A stretch of 22,368 nt of DNA from Pelargonium nanum (taxonomy: Eukaryota > Streptophyta > Magnoliopsida > Geraniales > Geraniaceae). A program made the position numbers and the translations under genes. The stretch spans positions 1-22,368 of the forward strand of contig JAYMTF010001589.1 of NCBI GenBank assembly GCA_036897485.1. Reading direction: 5' to 3'. Below are positions 10,306 to 19,890 of this stretch, piece after piece (positions within the stretch are counted from its first letter, which is position 1; the number at the start of each line of letters is the position of its first letter). The notes below the pieces were generated by a model. The model had not been told where the DNA came from, searched no databases, and worked only from the letters and a program-made list of their open reading frames with translations.

Positions 10306-10982
10306 GATTCATTATAAAATTTGTTGCATTTTTTTTTGCACATCAGTTCCTTCGTATCAAAGTGACTTTAGCCAAAACCATTTTCTTTGGAAGATTTTAC
10401 CAAGTTGTTTTTTTTTTTTTTTCTTTTTCACTTGAAACTAATTTTGATGAATATTTCCCTTCAAAAATTTTTGGATAAATTTATATGCCAGTTTGGATAT
10501 AGCACTTATTGTGGAAACAAAAATAAATCCTATCTAACAAAATAATGATAAATAAATAAAAAAATTTGGTGTAATTTTGATATATTTATTTTATCACGTA
10601 CGCACAATGTTTTATGAATTTGGTCAACTATGTGCATATATGTTTTTCAAATATTTTCTTAGAGACAATTTGAACCATCATTTTAATATAATTACTTATC
10701 ATATATAACGTGGAATGCATATCCTTTTTCATAGTGTGATGACATTATGTTCTAACAAGTCATGAAGCCTTTATTTTCAAATCAAATTAGGGTATACATA
10801 CAATACGTACCCAACACATTTTATATTTATCTTATATTTATTTAACTTTTTTACAGGAAAAAGCACGTAATTTCAAATTTATACTAAACAAAATAAGAGA
10901 AAATGTTGTGATTGTAAAAAAAAAATATTATTTTTAACGGTCAACAATATATTTTTTTCAATTTTTATTCACAATACTCATA

Positions 10983-11028
10983 TGGGCCAAGTAAATGGGC
11001 CGAGTAGATGCTAAAACGGGCTGGCCCA
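10983..11028 (+). promoter_or_regulatory. Three site II elements in the prolyl-tRNA synthetase promoter
   Basis: TGGGCC at 10983-10988 and 10996-11001, and its complement GGCCCA at 11023-11028, lie 45-90 bases upstream of the TATA box. Clustered site II motifs bind TCP transcription factors and are characteristic of plant genes for ribosomal proteins and other translation or growth-linked functions. That fits an aminoacyl-tRNA synthetase and predicts expression in dividing tissue. Confidence 0.7.
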
Positions 11029-11072
11029 TGATCAAGAGAGCAAATCCGTTACCTTGTCCGTTTGGTCAAAGG

Positions 11073-11080
11073 TTTATATA
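11073..11080 (+). promoter_or_regulatory. TATA box of the prolyl-tRNA synthetase gene
   Basis: TTTATATA, followed by a pyrimidine-rich stretch ('cctcttcttcgtctctc', around 11092-11108), places transcription start near 11105. This is upstream of the leader and the first coding exon. Confidence 0.6.
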
Positions 11081-11163
11081 GCTCCCATTTACCTCTTCTT
11101 CGTCTCTCTATCGACTGCGGAACTTTCTTTGTACCTCACTATATCTGCGGCGCCGATTGCTAG

Positions 11164-11301
11164 GTCAAGCTCCCAACCTATTTCTCCACCATTTTCATGT
11201 CTATGTTGCTTCATTTTTTTGCTTGATTTTGTTCTTTACATGAATCGGAGATCGATATCAGAGCCTTATCTTGCTTAGGTTGGGTTTTCTCTGTGCTGCA
11301 G
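11164..11301 (+). other. Probable leader (5' UTR) intron of the prolyl-tRNA synthetase gene
   Basis: A strong acceptor (ttttctctgtgctgcag, ending at 11301) sits two bases before the ATG at 11304. A candidate donor, TAG|GTCAAG, lies at 11163/11164, giving a 138-base intron. Splicing would remove three upstream ATGs (11197, 11203, 11240) that would otherwise precede the start codon, while the retained leader (about 11105-11163) has none. The acceptor is convincing; the donor is moderate and could lie elsewhere. Confidence 0.45.
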
Positions 11302-11303
11302 CG

Positions 11304-14300
11304 ATGGAGGTTGGTCACGACGAGAAACTTGCTACTGAAGAAGCCAAGAAGGCCAAATCTGAGGCCAAAAAAGCTGCAGCTGAGGCCAAGAAGGCTGCTT
11401 TTGAGGCCAAAAAGGCCAAGGCAAATGCAGGCGGTGGAGGTGAGCAATTGGCGCACCCAATTGTAGTCTATCTGTTTGTAGAAATGCGTACACATCTGAT
11501 GCTCTGTTGGGTTTTGGTGCAGGAGGGAAGAAGAAGGAAGTGAAGAAGGAGACTGGGTTGGGACTCACTTATAAGAAAGATGAGAACTTTGGGGAATGGT
11601 ACTCCGAGGTAGGTTCTTACATTTTATCATCAACTGAGGCATGAAATTCTCAATTTTTGTTTCTATTTAGGTTGCGTTTGGTAACATGATTCGATCATTT
11701 TGAAATTTTGGATTTGAAATGTTGTATTTCAAATGCAAATATAATGTTTGGTAAGGCATGTTTTGAATGCTATTGGATTTGACTCAAATCCAAATCCAAA
11801 TTCTTTGAGTTACCAAACACCTCATTTAGTTCAAATCCAGCATTTCAAATGAAATGTTTGTTCCCAAACACAACATTGTTTAATTACAAGACCCTGTAGT
11901 TAAGACTAGGACTAGGTGTGGAGAGATTACCTTTTGTGCCTGAGTACCCTCTCATCCTGAATTGATTGTGTTCTCAAATCATTTGATTTGTTTTTCTTGC
12001 AATAGTGGGATGAAATAGGTAGTGGATTCTGGGAGAAAAAAATGTCTGGATGTTGCTCAGCCCTGTGTGAGAATTGAGATTCTGTAAAAATGTGATTGTG
12101 ACTATTATGGCTGCTAGTTAGAGCAATTGTTGGGTCCTCACATGTATTGAATTCCACTACGATTCTGTAAAACATATGGTTTGGACCTTTTTGTTAATTA
12201 TTTGTCCTAATGGATTGTCCAGGTTGTTGTCAGCGGTGAAATGATTGAGTATTATGATATCTCGGGCTGTTATATTCTGAGGCCATGGACAATGTCCATT
12301 TGGGAAATCATGCAAGTAAGTTCTGTTGATCATATCTGTTATAAGTCCTCTGAATATCTGATATTAATTCATTGTTTTCCATGACTAAATTTAAGATTGT
12401 TAGTCATAGTTTATGGATGCTAATTGCTGCATGCTCTTTTCGCATAGTTGTGAGGAATGATGGTGGCATTTAGTGTGGCACATCCATATTTGCCGTGAAT
12501 GATTATGATAGTTGCATAATATCTTGCAGAAATGTCTCTCTTAGATGGTACATTAGTAATGTTCATGTGGTCAGTAACTTTCTTTTCCCTCTCTGAAACA
12601 CTTCTCAATGGTGTCTAATTGCAGGCATTCTTCGATGCAGAAATAAAGAAAATGAAAATCAAAACTTGCTACTTTCCTCTTTTTGTATCTCCAGGTGTTC
12701 TACAGAAGGAGAAGGATCACATTGAGGGATTTGCCCCAGAGGTGAGGTCTTGAACTCTTACGGTATAGTAGGAAATTTGTTTGAACTTTGGGTTGGATGG
12801 TAATTTTCAATTGCATGGTCCTATGGACCCAATTTCAACCAAATCGTTCAACAGTCATTTTGTCCAATTTAAATCATCATATTCAATGCTTCTGTTCGAT
12901 TTTTAGTGTCAAATCTAGGATCTCTGGCCTTTTTTCAGGTTGCTTGGGTTACTAAATCTGGGAGTTCTGATTTGGAAGTGCCCATTGCCATTCGGCCAAC
13001 TAGTGAAACTGTTATGTATCCCTACTATTCAAAATGGATAAGAGGACACCGTGACTTGCCTTTGAAACTTAACCAATGGTGCAATGTTGTTCGTTGGGAG
13101 TTCAGCAATCCCACGCCATTTATCAGGTATCATTTTAATTGTGTATTCTTTATTCTGAATGCTTTCTGCTTCCGTTTCCTGGTTGAAAAATATAAATATA
13201 TTATGCTATTTGTTTGGTTTCCATGCTTGTGAAGTTTTTTGCTCATTTTTGTTAGAAAGTGATTTATATTTCAGTTTTTATACTAAATTTTATTTGTGTC
13301 TGGCGGGAGTTTTAGGATTTTACTTTCTTGATTGTTAATTATTCAGTCAAGTAGATAACGTTGTCCAATAACTTTTTAGGAGTTGTATGAAGTTTTTCTT
13401 AAAAAATGATTATGTTTAGTAGTATTGAATAGTGACTAAACTTAATTATTGTTCATATTTTGATTGTAGGAGTCGCGAGTTTTTATGGCAGGGAGGGGAT
13501 ACTGCATTTGCGACAAAGGAAGAGGCAGACACAGAGGTAAGAAACTTGGCAGTTTAGATTTTGGTGGATACACTAATGTATTATATCTTGTTTGGATATG
13601 CTTGTCATCACCGTAGGCCAAGGAAAATGTAGAAGTTGTAGATTTTCACATTGGTATTTAATCTAAATCCACATTTAAACAGGATTGCACTTTAAACTGT
13701 AATCATTATCATATCTGTCCATAAATATTGAACAGATATTGGTTTTTATCTGTAAAATGACATTTGTATAATTATTGTTAAATTTCAGGTCCTTGAAATA
13801 TTGGAGTTGTATAGACGCGTATACGAAGAATACTTGGCTGTTCCTGTTTTCAAGGGCAAGAAGAGTGAGATGGAGAAGTTTGCTGGTGGGCTTTACACAA
13901 CAAGTGTAGAGGTACATTATACACAGCTTGTTCACATGCAAAAGGCTTCTTGTGCCATACATAATGGAGTTCAAACAATTACTCTGGCTTCTGTTATTTA
14001 GTTTGAAACATGTTAATGTTTCTTAATGTGTGGCAGGCTTTTATTCCAAACACCGGCCGTGGTATACAAGGTGCAACATCACATTGTTTGGGCCAAAATT
14101 TTGCAAAAATGTTTGAGATTAACTTTGAAAATGAGAAAGGGGAGAAGGCCATGGTCTGGCAGAACTCTTGGGCCTATAGTACTCGAACGGTAAACTTTTA
14201 ATATACATAGTCTCTGCATGATCTAAATTTGTCATTTACAACTATTTCATTACCTTTTTCTGGTCTATTTTTGCTCATGCTAGCAGCAATACACCTTTTC

Positions 14301-15887
14301 TTTTTCCATGCATTTTGCTACTGATAACTCAAGGGTGGCTGCTACAACCATATTGGAACTTTTTATTACCCTTTTTTTTCCTGATGTTTTCAAAATATTA
14401 TACAGATTGGTGTGATGGTCATGGTACATGGTGATGACAAAGGGTTGGTGCTTCCTCCTAAAGTATCATCTGTCCAGGTGATCGTGATACCTGTGCCTTA
14501 CAAAGATGCAGATACACAGGGAATTTATGATGCTTGTGCTGCCACAGTGGACGAATTGTGTAAAGCAGGATTCCGTGCTGAGGCTGATTTTAGAGATAAC
14601 TACTCACCTGGTTGGAAGTACTCACACTGGGAAATGAAGGGTGTTCCTCTTAGGATTGAAATTGGACCAAAGGACTTGGAGAAAAAACAGGTGCTGTTGC
14701 TTTCATCTTATTCACGGGTTTGATTGATTCCTGGTTTGTTACACTCACCATATGTTTTTGTTGCTTATTTAATTCAATTCTACTTACAGGTACGTGCTGT
14801 TCGACGTGACAATGCTGCAAAAGAAGATTTGTCAAGGGAGAATTTGGTTGATCAAGTTGGGAAAATGCTCGATGATATTCAGCAAAGCCTGTTTGAAGCC
14901 GCAAAATTGAAAAGAGATGCTTGTATTCAGCGAATAGCGACCTGGGATGAATTTGTGAAAGCCCTTGGCCAAAGGAAAATGATCTTAGCTCCTTGGTGTG
15001 ATGAGGAGGTATGACTATGATGTCACTTTAAAACCTATGCAGTTTTGTTTTTGAAATTTTTATATGGCCTGACATAGTCTTGTTGTCTATAATACTATAC
15101 TGACTCATCTCTGACAAACTCAGTGTGAGATGTTCTCAAGGGAAAAAGTGTATTATCTTTGTGTTGCAAAATTATGAAGTGGGCCCTTTTAAGTGCCTTG
15201 GGGTTTTATTTGATGTTTTTCACAATTGTTAAAAATTGAAGTGCTATATGATTAATGTCCACATGCCAGCTGGTATTTTCATATTTCTTTATGCCTTTGG
15301 ATGCCGTTGTTAGAGTGAATGCTCTATTTCACGAGCCTGAAAGCCATGGCTATTTTCTACCCCGCTTGTCTCTATTTTCTCTTGAAGGCAGTTATTTTGT
15401 TTTAATTGGTCAGGAGGTGGAGAAAGATGTTAAAGCACGGACTAAGGGCGAGATGGGAGCTGCCAAGACTCTTTGTTCCCCATTTGACCAGCCAGAACTC
15501 CCTGAAGGTACACACTATCCATCTTTTCAGTGTTACTTTGGCCATCAATTTACCACATCTAAAGAAGGGTTGGGATTCTTTTTTACAGTTTCTTCATAGA
15601 ATTGTATTAGGAAAAAAGTTCCAAAGGAACATCCATTTCAGATTCAAGGATGCTTTTCCTTGGTTCATTCCCTGATTTGTCTCTTCTTTGTTTTAAAAAA
15701 AATGAGGAGCCATGCACTTGGAATGAAAGAATTACGACGCATCTTTTAAGTATTTAATGCACGAATGGTTTTGGTGAATATGTTTTCTGTTTATGACTTG
15801 TTTGCTCTAAATGTTTCTGCAGGCACTCTATGCTTTGCCTCCGGAAAGCCAGCGAAAAAGTGGAGCTACTGGGGCAGGAGTTACTAG
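11304..15887 (+). CDS. Cytosolic prolyl-tRNA synthetase (proline--tRNA ligase), 12 exons
   Basis: A class II synthetase that charges tRNA-Pro with proline in the cytosol. Coding exons: 11304-11439, 11523-11608, 12223-12315, 12625-12741, 12939-13126, 13470-13536, 13789-13911, 14037-14189, 14406-14690, 14790-15008, 15414-15507, 15823-15887. All introns are GT-AG and the frame is open for 541 residues, the usual length for the plant cytosolic, archaeal-like type. Layout: basic heptad helix (about 13-40); catalytic core (about 55-340) with IRPTSET (162-168), motif 2 Arg196, Trp213, Phe260, TSH (284-286) and [11 protein letters not shown] (329-339); anticodon-binding domain (about 345-450); C-terminal domain ending WGRSY (537-541). 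No transit peptide is apparent. The start is the first ATG after an in-frame stop (11241). Oddity: the conserved WQEGH string reads WQGGD (213-217). Identity is very secure; activity is uncertain. Confidence 0.95.
11340..11423 (+). repeat. Four 21-base repeats encoding a Lys/Ala heptad helix
   Basis: Four consecutive 21-base units (11340-11360, 11361-11381, 11382-11402, 11403-11423) encode [21 protein letters not shown] and EAKKAKA, residues 13-40 of the synthetase. The seven-residue period predicts a charged amphipathic helix. Basic N-terminal helices on eukaryotic synthetases commonly add non-specific tRNA affinity; that role here is inference. The DNA units are similar but not identical. 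Confidence 0.85.
11671..11874. mobile_element. Foldback MITE in intron 2 of the prolyl-tRNA synthetase gene
   Basis: The left end GTTGCGTTTGGTAAC (11671-11685) and the reverse complement of the right end (GTTGTGTTTGGGAAC) match at 13 of 15 positions. Within are further inverted words (ttTGGTAA / gTTACCAAAC; gatttgaaatg / catttcaaat), so the whole 204-base segment can fold back. There is no ORF. I could not settle the target-site duplication: the flanks share 'ttta' but no clean 3- or 8-base duplication, so the superfamily is open. It lies away from both splice sites of the 614-base intron. Confidence 0.6.
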
Positions 15888-16100
15888 ATTCACAAACTGC
15901 AAGTGCAGACGTTATTGTTAATTTTTGTTTTTGGATTATACATGTTAGTGTAATTGGATTAAGATTTTCAGGATTCCCACTTATATTGGGTTTGTATGTT
16001 TGTACTTGGGAGTTACATTTGGATGAATTTTAGACTATATTGCTTGAATTTATAGCATCAGCTTTTGAACTTCCAATGAAATGGAGAAGATTTTGGCATG
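15888..16100 (+). terminator. 3' UTR and likely poly(A) region of the prolyl-tRNA synthetase gene
   Basis: A T/GT-rich stretch after the stop (for example 'tttgtatgtttgtacttgg', about 15991) could serve as a far-upstream element. AATGAA at 16075-16080, an AATAAA variant, could serve as the near-upstream element. Plant poly(A) signals are degenerate, so the end point is approximate. The opposing SPL gene's 3' UTR must end in the same interval. Confidence 0.35.
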
Positions 16101-16344
16101 ATACATCATAGAGTCCGAATATTGCTTCACAATTAAGGAGGTACAAAACAGATTCATATTGAGAAGTGGATGCAATTATTTGCAAACAAAAGTAACAATA
16201 CACACTTATGGCATCAATGCTAGTTAAAATAGTGGAGACAATACTCCCAATGGTTACAAAAACCATACACGTTATAGGAATAGATCCTTTTCTTATCTTC
16301 CATGCAATAATGTCTTCTTATTATGGTTGCAGAAATGACATAAA

Positions 16345-18054
16345 CTACTCCCATGAGAAGGAGAGGGTCTGGTGAGGGTGAGGAATGCTTGAAGATGACC
16401 CGTCGAGGCCGATATGAAACATCTCCTGGGAATGGAGGCTGGCACTGCTGCTACCATCTGAAACCAGAATGGAAGCTGCATGATCAACGTGCGGTCGGAG
16501 GTTGTTATAGTGCTGGAAAGTGGGGATCAAGGAATGAGATGGAGGACTCGGATTAGGGTTAGGGTGGTTCAGATGCGACATAGGGTTAAACCCGACTTCC
16601 CGGGTTTTGGCTGGTGGTGATGACAGAAGAGAGAGAGCACAATCAGAATTGAAGACCCTGTGCAGACCATCAGTGAACATTTTCTGGTTGCTACTACCAT
16701 TTCCCAACACAGAATTGGGATCAAGAACTGGCTGATTCACAGAATCCCCAGCAAGTGCCGAACTGACGCCTCCTTGCAAGAACGGGAACTGCTTCCCTCC
16801 CTTGTAGCTGTGTGATAAAATCCCGGGAAACACGTTCTTACGCTCGCTGAAGCTTATCAGCGAGTGGCTGTCGTCGTTTAGTACCGGATCACTCTCAGCT
16901 TTGACAACCCCTCCAGCCCAAACAGAGCTATCCACAGAGCCGGTTGAGCATACTTGTGGACGACCGAATGGTAAGTATCTCGCGCCTGCAAAACACAAAT
17001 TTTATGACCGACATTGCTTCGCAAGTGAAACAGAAGAAGATTGGAAAGAATGAGAGACCTTGGTGATGATTGGAATGGAACCTTCCAGCATTTAGGGACA
17101 AGGATTCGGGCTGAGGCTTCCTCCGGCGCCTGTTATGTCCATCAAGTCTCTTTCTGCAGCTTCGCTTTCCCTCGTCAAACTCCACCAATGAATGAAACCT
17201 ACACAATTCAAACAAAGTACGCTACAGCTCAAATTATAATCAATTTGTTTGAAAATATTAGCTCACCGCCAACAACGCAACCATGAATAATTAGCCGATG
17301 CCAAAATACCTACCCGAAACTAGACCCTAGCTAATTTTCAAAACAAGCTTGCACAGTTACAAGAATAAGTGTTTCTCCTACAAAATTTAGCATTACTGTA
17401 CCTACTTGATGCATGAACATTTAATTACATGACTGCCGTGCCCCTACAACACACAGAAACTTATTGAGTGACCGATCCATTAATGCGAGTATGTTGCTTG
17501 TAGGGCCAAAATTTGAAATCAAAACTACTATCTGAACAACGACAAATGCGTATAAATGCTACAACAATGCAATGTTAATGCAATGTCAACATTATGTTAA
17601 AAGTAAGCTAGAGACAACACAACACGAGAATCACAATGAATTATTTGTTGATGATAAGTTCTAGTCGTACGTACCTGCTGCACTGCTGGCAAAAGCGTTT
17701 CTCCTGACCCGCAATGGTAACAATTGGGGTCTTGGAGTGGACCTCGCAAACTTTATGGCGCCGATGATAGTCCCTGCACGCACTAAGGTCCGATCTACAC
17801 CCATCGACCAAGCAAGAAGCAGTTTGTGTCCCGTTTAAGCGTGCTCGGGCTCTTCTTGATGACCCGCATGAGGCGGATTCCATCATAGAAGTCCTCGAAG
17901 CTTTGAAATTGTCCACCAACCCTTCCCCCGGATCGCCAAACCTCCCGAGCTTCAAGTCCACGAAGCTACTAGACCCAGCAATGGGAGCAGTATGAGGGAT
18001 AGCTTCTTTCTTAAATTCAGCTAAGTCCCAAGGTGTCTTTAAGTTATAGCCCAT
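16345..18054 (-). CDS. SBP-box transcription factor, SPL13-like, miR156-regulated
   Basis: A nuclear DNA-binding protein of the plant SQUAMOSA promoter-binding-like family, which binds GTAC-core sites and drives phase change and shoot or flower development. Coding exons on the minus strand: 18054-17675, 17198-17059, 16985-16345 (386 residues). The first intron splits the SBP domain right after CQQCSR, the family's conserved position. SBP domain, residues 81-157: first zinc site Cys81, Cys86, Cys103, His106; second site Cys122, Cys125, His129, Cys141; basic nuclear-localisation segment about 138-155 (KRSCRKRL...RRRRK). Downstream are [15 protein letters not shown], the miR156-site peptide ALSLLSS (290-296) and a C-terminal LSFSWE, all typical of the SPL13 group. 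The start is fixed by an in-frame TAG six codons upstream. The second intron is only 73 bases, with a weak GTCTCT donor. The N-terminus looks slightly shorter than relatives I remember. Confidence 0.93.
16621..16640 (-). promoter_or_regulatory. miR156 target site in SPL exon 3
   Basis: The plus strand reads TGACAGAAGAGAGAGAGCAC, differing from mature miR156 (UGACAGAAGAGAGUGAGCAC) at one base. The mRNA therefore carries the canonical SPL site with a single mismatch. It lies in the coding region and encodes residues 289-295 (C-A-L-S-L-L-S). This predicts cleavage or translational repression in juvenile tissue, where miR156 is abundant. Confidence 0.95.
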
Positions 18055-18069
18055 AAAACCCGACTTTTG

Positions 18070-18927
18070 CTATATGATCTCTTATCAAATTTCCTCCAAC
18101 TGATTATCCACATTATCGGTCATTATACACGATCCTTAACAATACTACTAAAACCGAACAAAAAACACAAACAAAAATACGATTATCAATGCCGGGAAGT
18201 TAAAAAATTTGTTCCTTGGTCTCAAATTTCAATTGCTCATTTGCTCCAACATACATATCTTACAATCCTAATTATCTTCATATTACCATGGAAAAGGAAC
18301 AATCACACAGCCAAATGGAGATAGATAATTCATGAAATTTGCAAGAAATAGTTGGTGAATGGACAAAACAAAGAAAAGGTCCAAATAGATAGTCTTGGGA
18401 CTTTTTGGTGAAGTGCAGCTTTTATGCTACTCAAAACACTGAAATGACTTGTCACATCATTGGAGTCAGCAAGCTCATCCCAGCCACATGCAGTTCTGCT
18501 AATTTTCTTTTTCACCTTTATGTAAAAAATAAAAAATAAAATAATAAAACTAAAAAAATCCATGTCCAACAAAAATATTTAATGTCTGATCATGATGGCT
18601 TCATAGCAAGTTCACTCCTTTTAACCATCAGATTTTTAGGCCTGCATGTTCTGTTGTGTCACAAGAAATTATGGTTCTAACAAAAATGATTCCAAACCAT
18701 CTCTTTTCCTGGAAAATCAAAATCTTTCCTAGAAAGTTGCTATCCCATAGAACCCCAACCAAGCACATGTCCCAGTACCACCAATACTATTTCCATTGCA
18801 ACAAATCAACAGATTTCAAAGAAACCCAGAAAAGAAAAACAGACCAGATTCATACAAAAACATGCAGATATTGAAAATAAAAGCAGAACAGAAAGAAAAA
18901 AAAAAACTGAGTTTGATTTGTGAGTAC
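18070..18927 (-). other. Probable intron in the SPL 5' leader
   Basis: A donor TTCTTCAG|GTACTC (last exon base 18928) and an acceptor ATATAG|CAAAAG (AG at 18071-18070) would remove 858 bases and place the ATG 15 bases into the next exon. SPL13-type genes commonly have a non-coding first exon, so the arrangement is plausible. The acceptor has only a modest pyrimidine tract, and an alternative nearby AG is possible. Confidence 0.5.
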
Positions 18928-19098
18928 CTGAAGAACTTGAAGCCTTCACACTGTCAAGTTGCAGAGCAAAACCTTCAAGAAGAAAACTAGGTGTTGAAGA
19001 ACAATCAATCAAGACAATAATTGAGGAAAGAACCTAAAAAGAGAAGCTTAAAGAAACAAATTGCAGAAGAAGATAAACCAAGAACAATACTGATAGTT

Positions 19099-19152
19099 TT
19101 ATTTTCTTTTTTGGACTGCCAAGCTAGTATTAATTCTCTGACAAGAATACAT
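19099..19152 (-). CDS. Upstream ORF 2 in the SPL leader, 17 codons
   Basis: An ATG at 19152 opens a 17-residue frame ending in TAA at 19101-19099, wholly within the predicted leader exon and upstream of the main start. I do not recognise the peptide. If translated it would lower initiation at the SPL ATG. Whether it lies in the mature transcript depends on the inferred start site. Confidence 0.3.
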   Translation of the reverse strand: MYSCQRINTSLAVQKRK

Positions 19153-19265
19153 TCAGTGGAAAGTTTTGGAAGAAGAAAAATAAAAATAAAAGAAAAAGAA
19201 GAGAAAGAAGAATAGAGAATCAGCAGCTTTTTGCTCTCAGTAGCAAGAAGAGAGCAAGAAACAGA

Positions 19266-19391
19266 TTAGAGAGTGATCATTTTGAGGTTTATTGGAAGAG
19301 AACAACAAAAAGAATGGATAATGTAATCCACAAACAGTGCAAGAGAGAAGTGAGAAAGAGATATTGAGTGAAAATAGCAAGAAAGGACCAT
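19266..19391 (-). CDS. Upstream ORF 1 in the SPL leader, 41 codons
   Basis: An ATG at 19391, about 35 bases after the predicted transcription start, opens a 41-residue frame ending in TAA (19268-19266). The peptide is rich in Ser, Leu and Phe, with no recognised motif. A second ATG (codon 38) is in the same frame. As the first ATG of the predicted mRNA it would be expected to damp translation of the SPL ORF unless bypassed by leaky scanning or reinitiation. Confidence 0.35.
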   Translation of the reverse strand: MVLSCYFHSISLSHFSLALFVDYIIHSFCCSLPINLKMITL

Positions 19392-19452
19392 GAAAGAGTG
19401 AGAGTTGTGTTCTCCAATTCTCTCTCTCCTTCCTCTTTAGGCTTGTGATAGT

Positions 19453-19460
19453 ATTATAAA
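19453..19460 (-). promoter_or_regulatory. TATA box of the SPL gene
   Basis: TTTATAAT on the minus strand, followed about 30 bases downstream by a CT-rich leader, is the best core-promoter candidate for the SPL transcript. Confidence 0.5.
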
Positions 19461-19839
19461 GATATTAGTTACAATTTCAAGTAATAAAATAATGTGTATG
19501 TATTATTTTTATATTTTTAGAAAAATATATAGTAATGCAAAAAGCCAAAAACCAATGGCAGGAAAGGGACAGGGTGTGGTTGCTTTCAACTTTTTACATG
19601 CAAGTGAGAAAGAGAGATGAGAGAGTACAAAGAGAAAGGTTTTGAGTTTATTGTATATCACATTCCATGATGTTCCTTATTGGGTTTTGTGAGCATTGAT
19701 CTTGTGAGAACCTTCACATCCTCAATACTTGTTTTGGCCACTCATGGCCATTAGATCTTCCTCTTATGCATATTTGATTTCCCATCTCATCCACAAAAGT
19801 CTTCAACTTTAACAAGCCACCCAACTCATAAAAGAGTTG

Positions 19840-19890
19840 CATTTATGCATACTTTTTTTTACTTATATAATAACATTTATGCATACTTTT
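19840..19890. repeat. 17-base direct repeat, spacing 34
   Basis: CATTTATGCATACTTTT occurs at 19840-19856 and again at 19874-19890, about 400 bases upstream of the SPL TATA box. It may be a small local duplication. Confidence 0.85.

Larger units (their letters stand above)
8430..10970. other. Intergenic DNA between two divergent genes
   Basis: This 2.5-kb block separates the minus-strand small-protein gene from the plus-strand prolyl-tRNA synthetase gene. It contains a degenerate dispersed repeat (about 8641-8993), a 31-base A tract followed by a T-rich stretch (10274-10422), and otherwise AT-rich DNA. No ORF with recognisable content was seen. Confidence 0.6.
18928..19425 (-). other. SPL non-coding leader exon (approximate)
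   Basis: Read on the minus strand, this stretch is rich in CT/CTT (for example 'ctctctctcc' near 19420 and 'ttcttctttctcttc' near 19200), typical of a plant 5' UTR. It starts about 30 bases after a TATA box and ends at a good donor at 18928. It contains two upstream ORFs. The transcription start near 19425 is inferred from the TATA position only. Confidence 0.5.

Noticed and set aside
11054..11278. 74-codon frame upstream of ProRS
   Set aside because: It lacks an ATG start and falls on the promoter, leader and probable leader intron.
14650..14904. Minus-strand 84-codon frame within ProRS exons 9-10
   Set aside because: Shadow of the real coding exons on the opposite strand, without its own features.
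18806..19012. 68-codon minus-strand frame in the SPL leader
   Set aside because: It has no ATG start and crosses the leader-exon donor into the intron.
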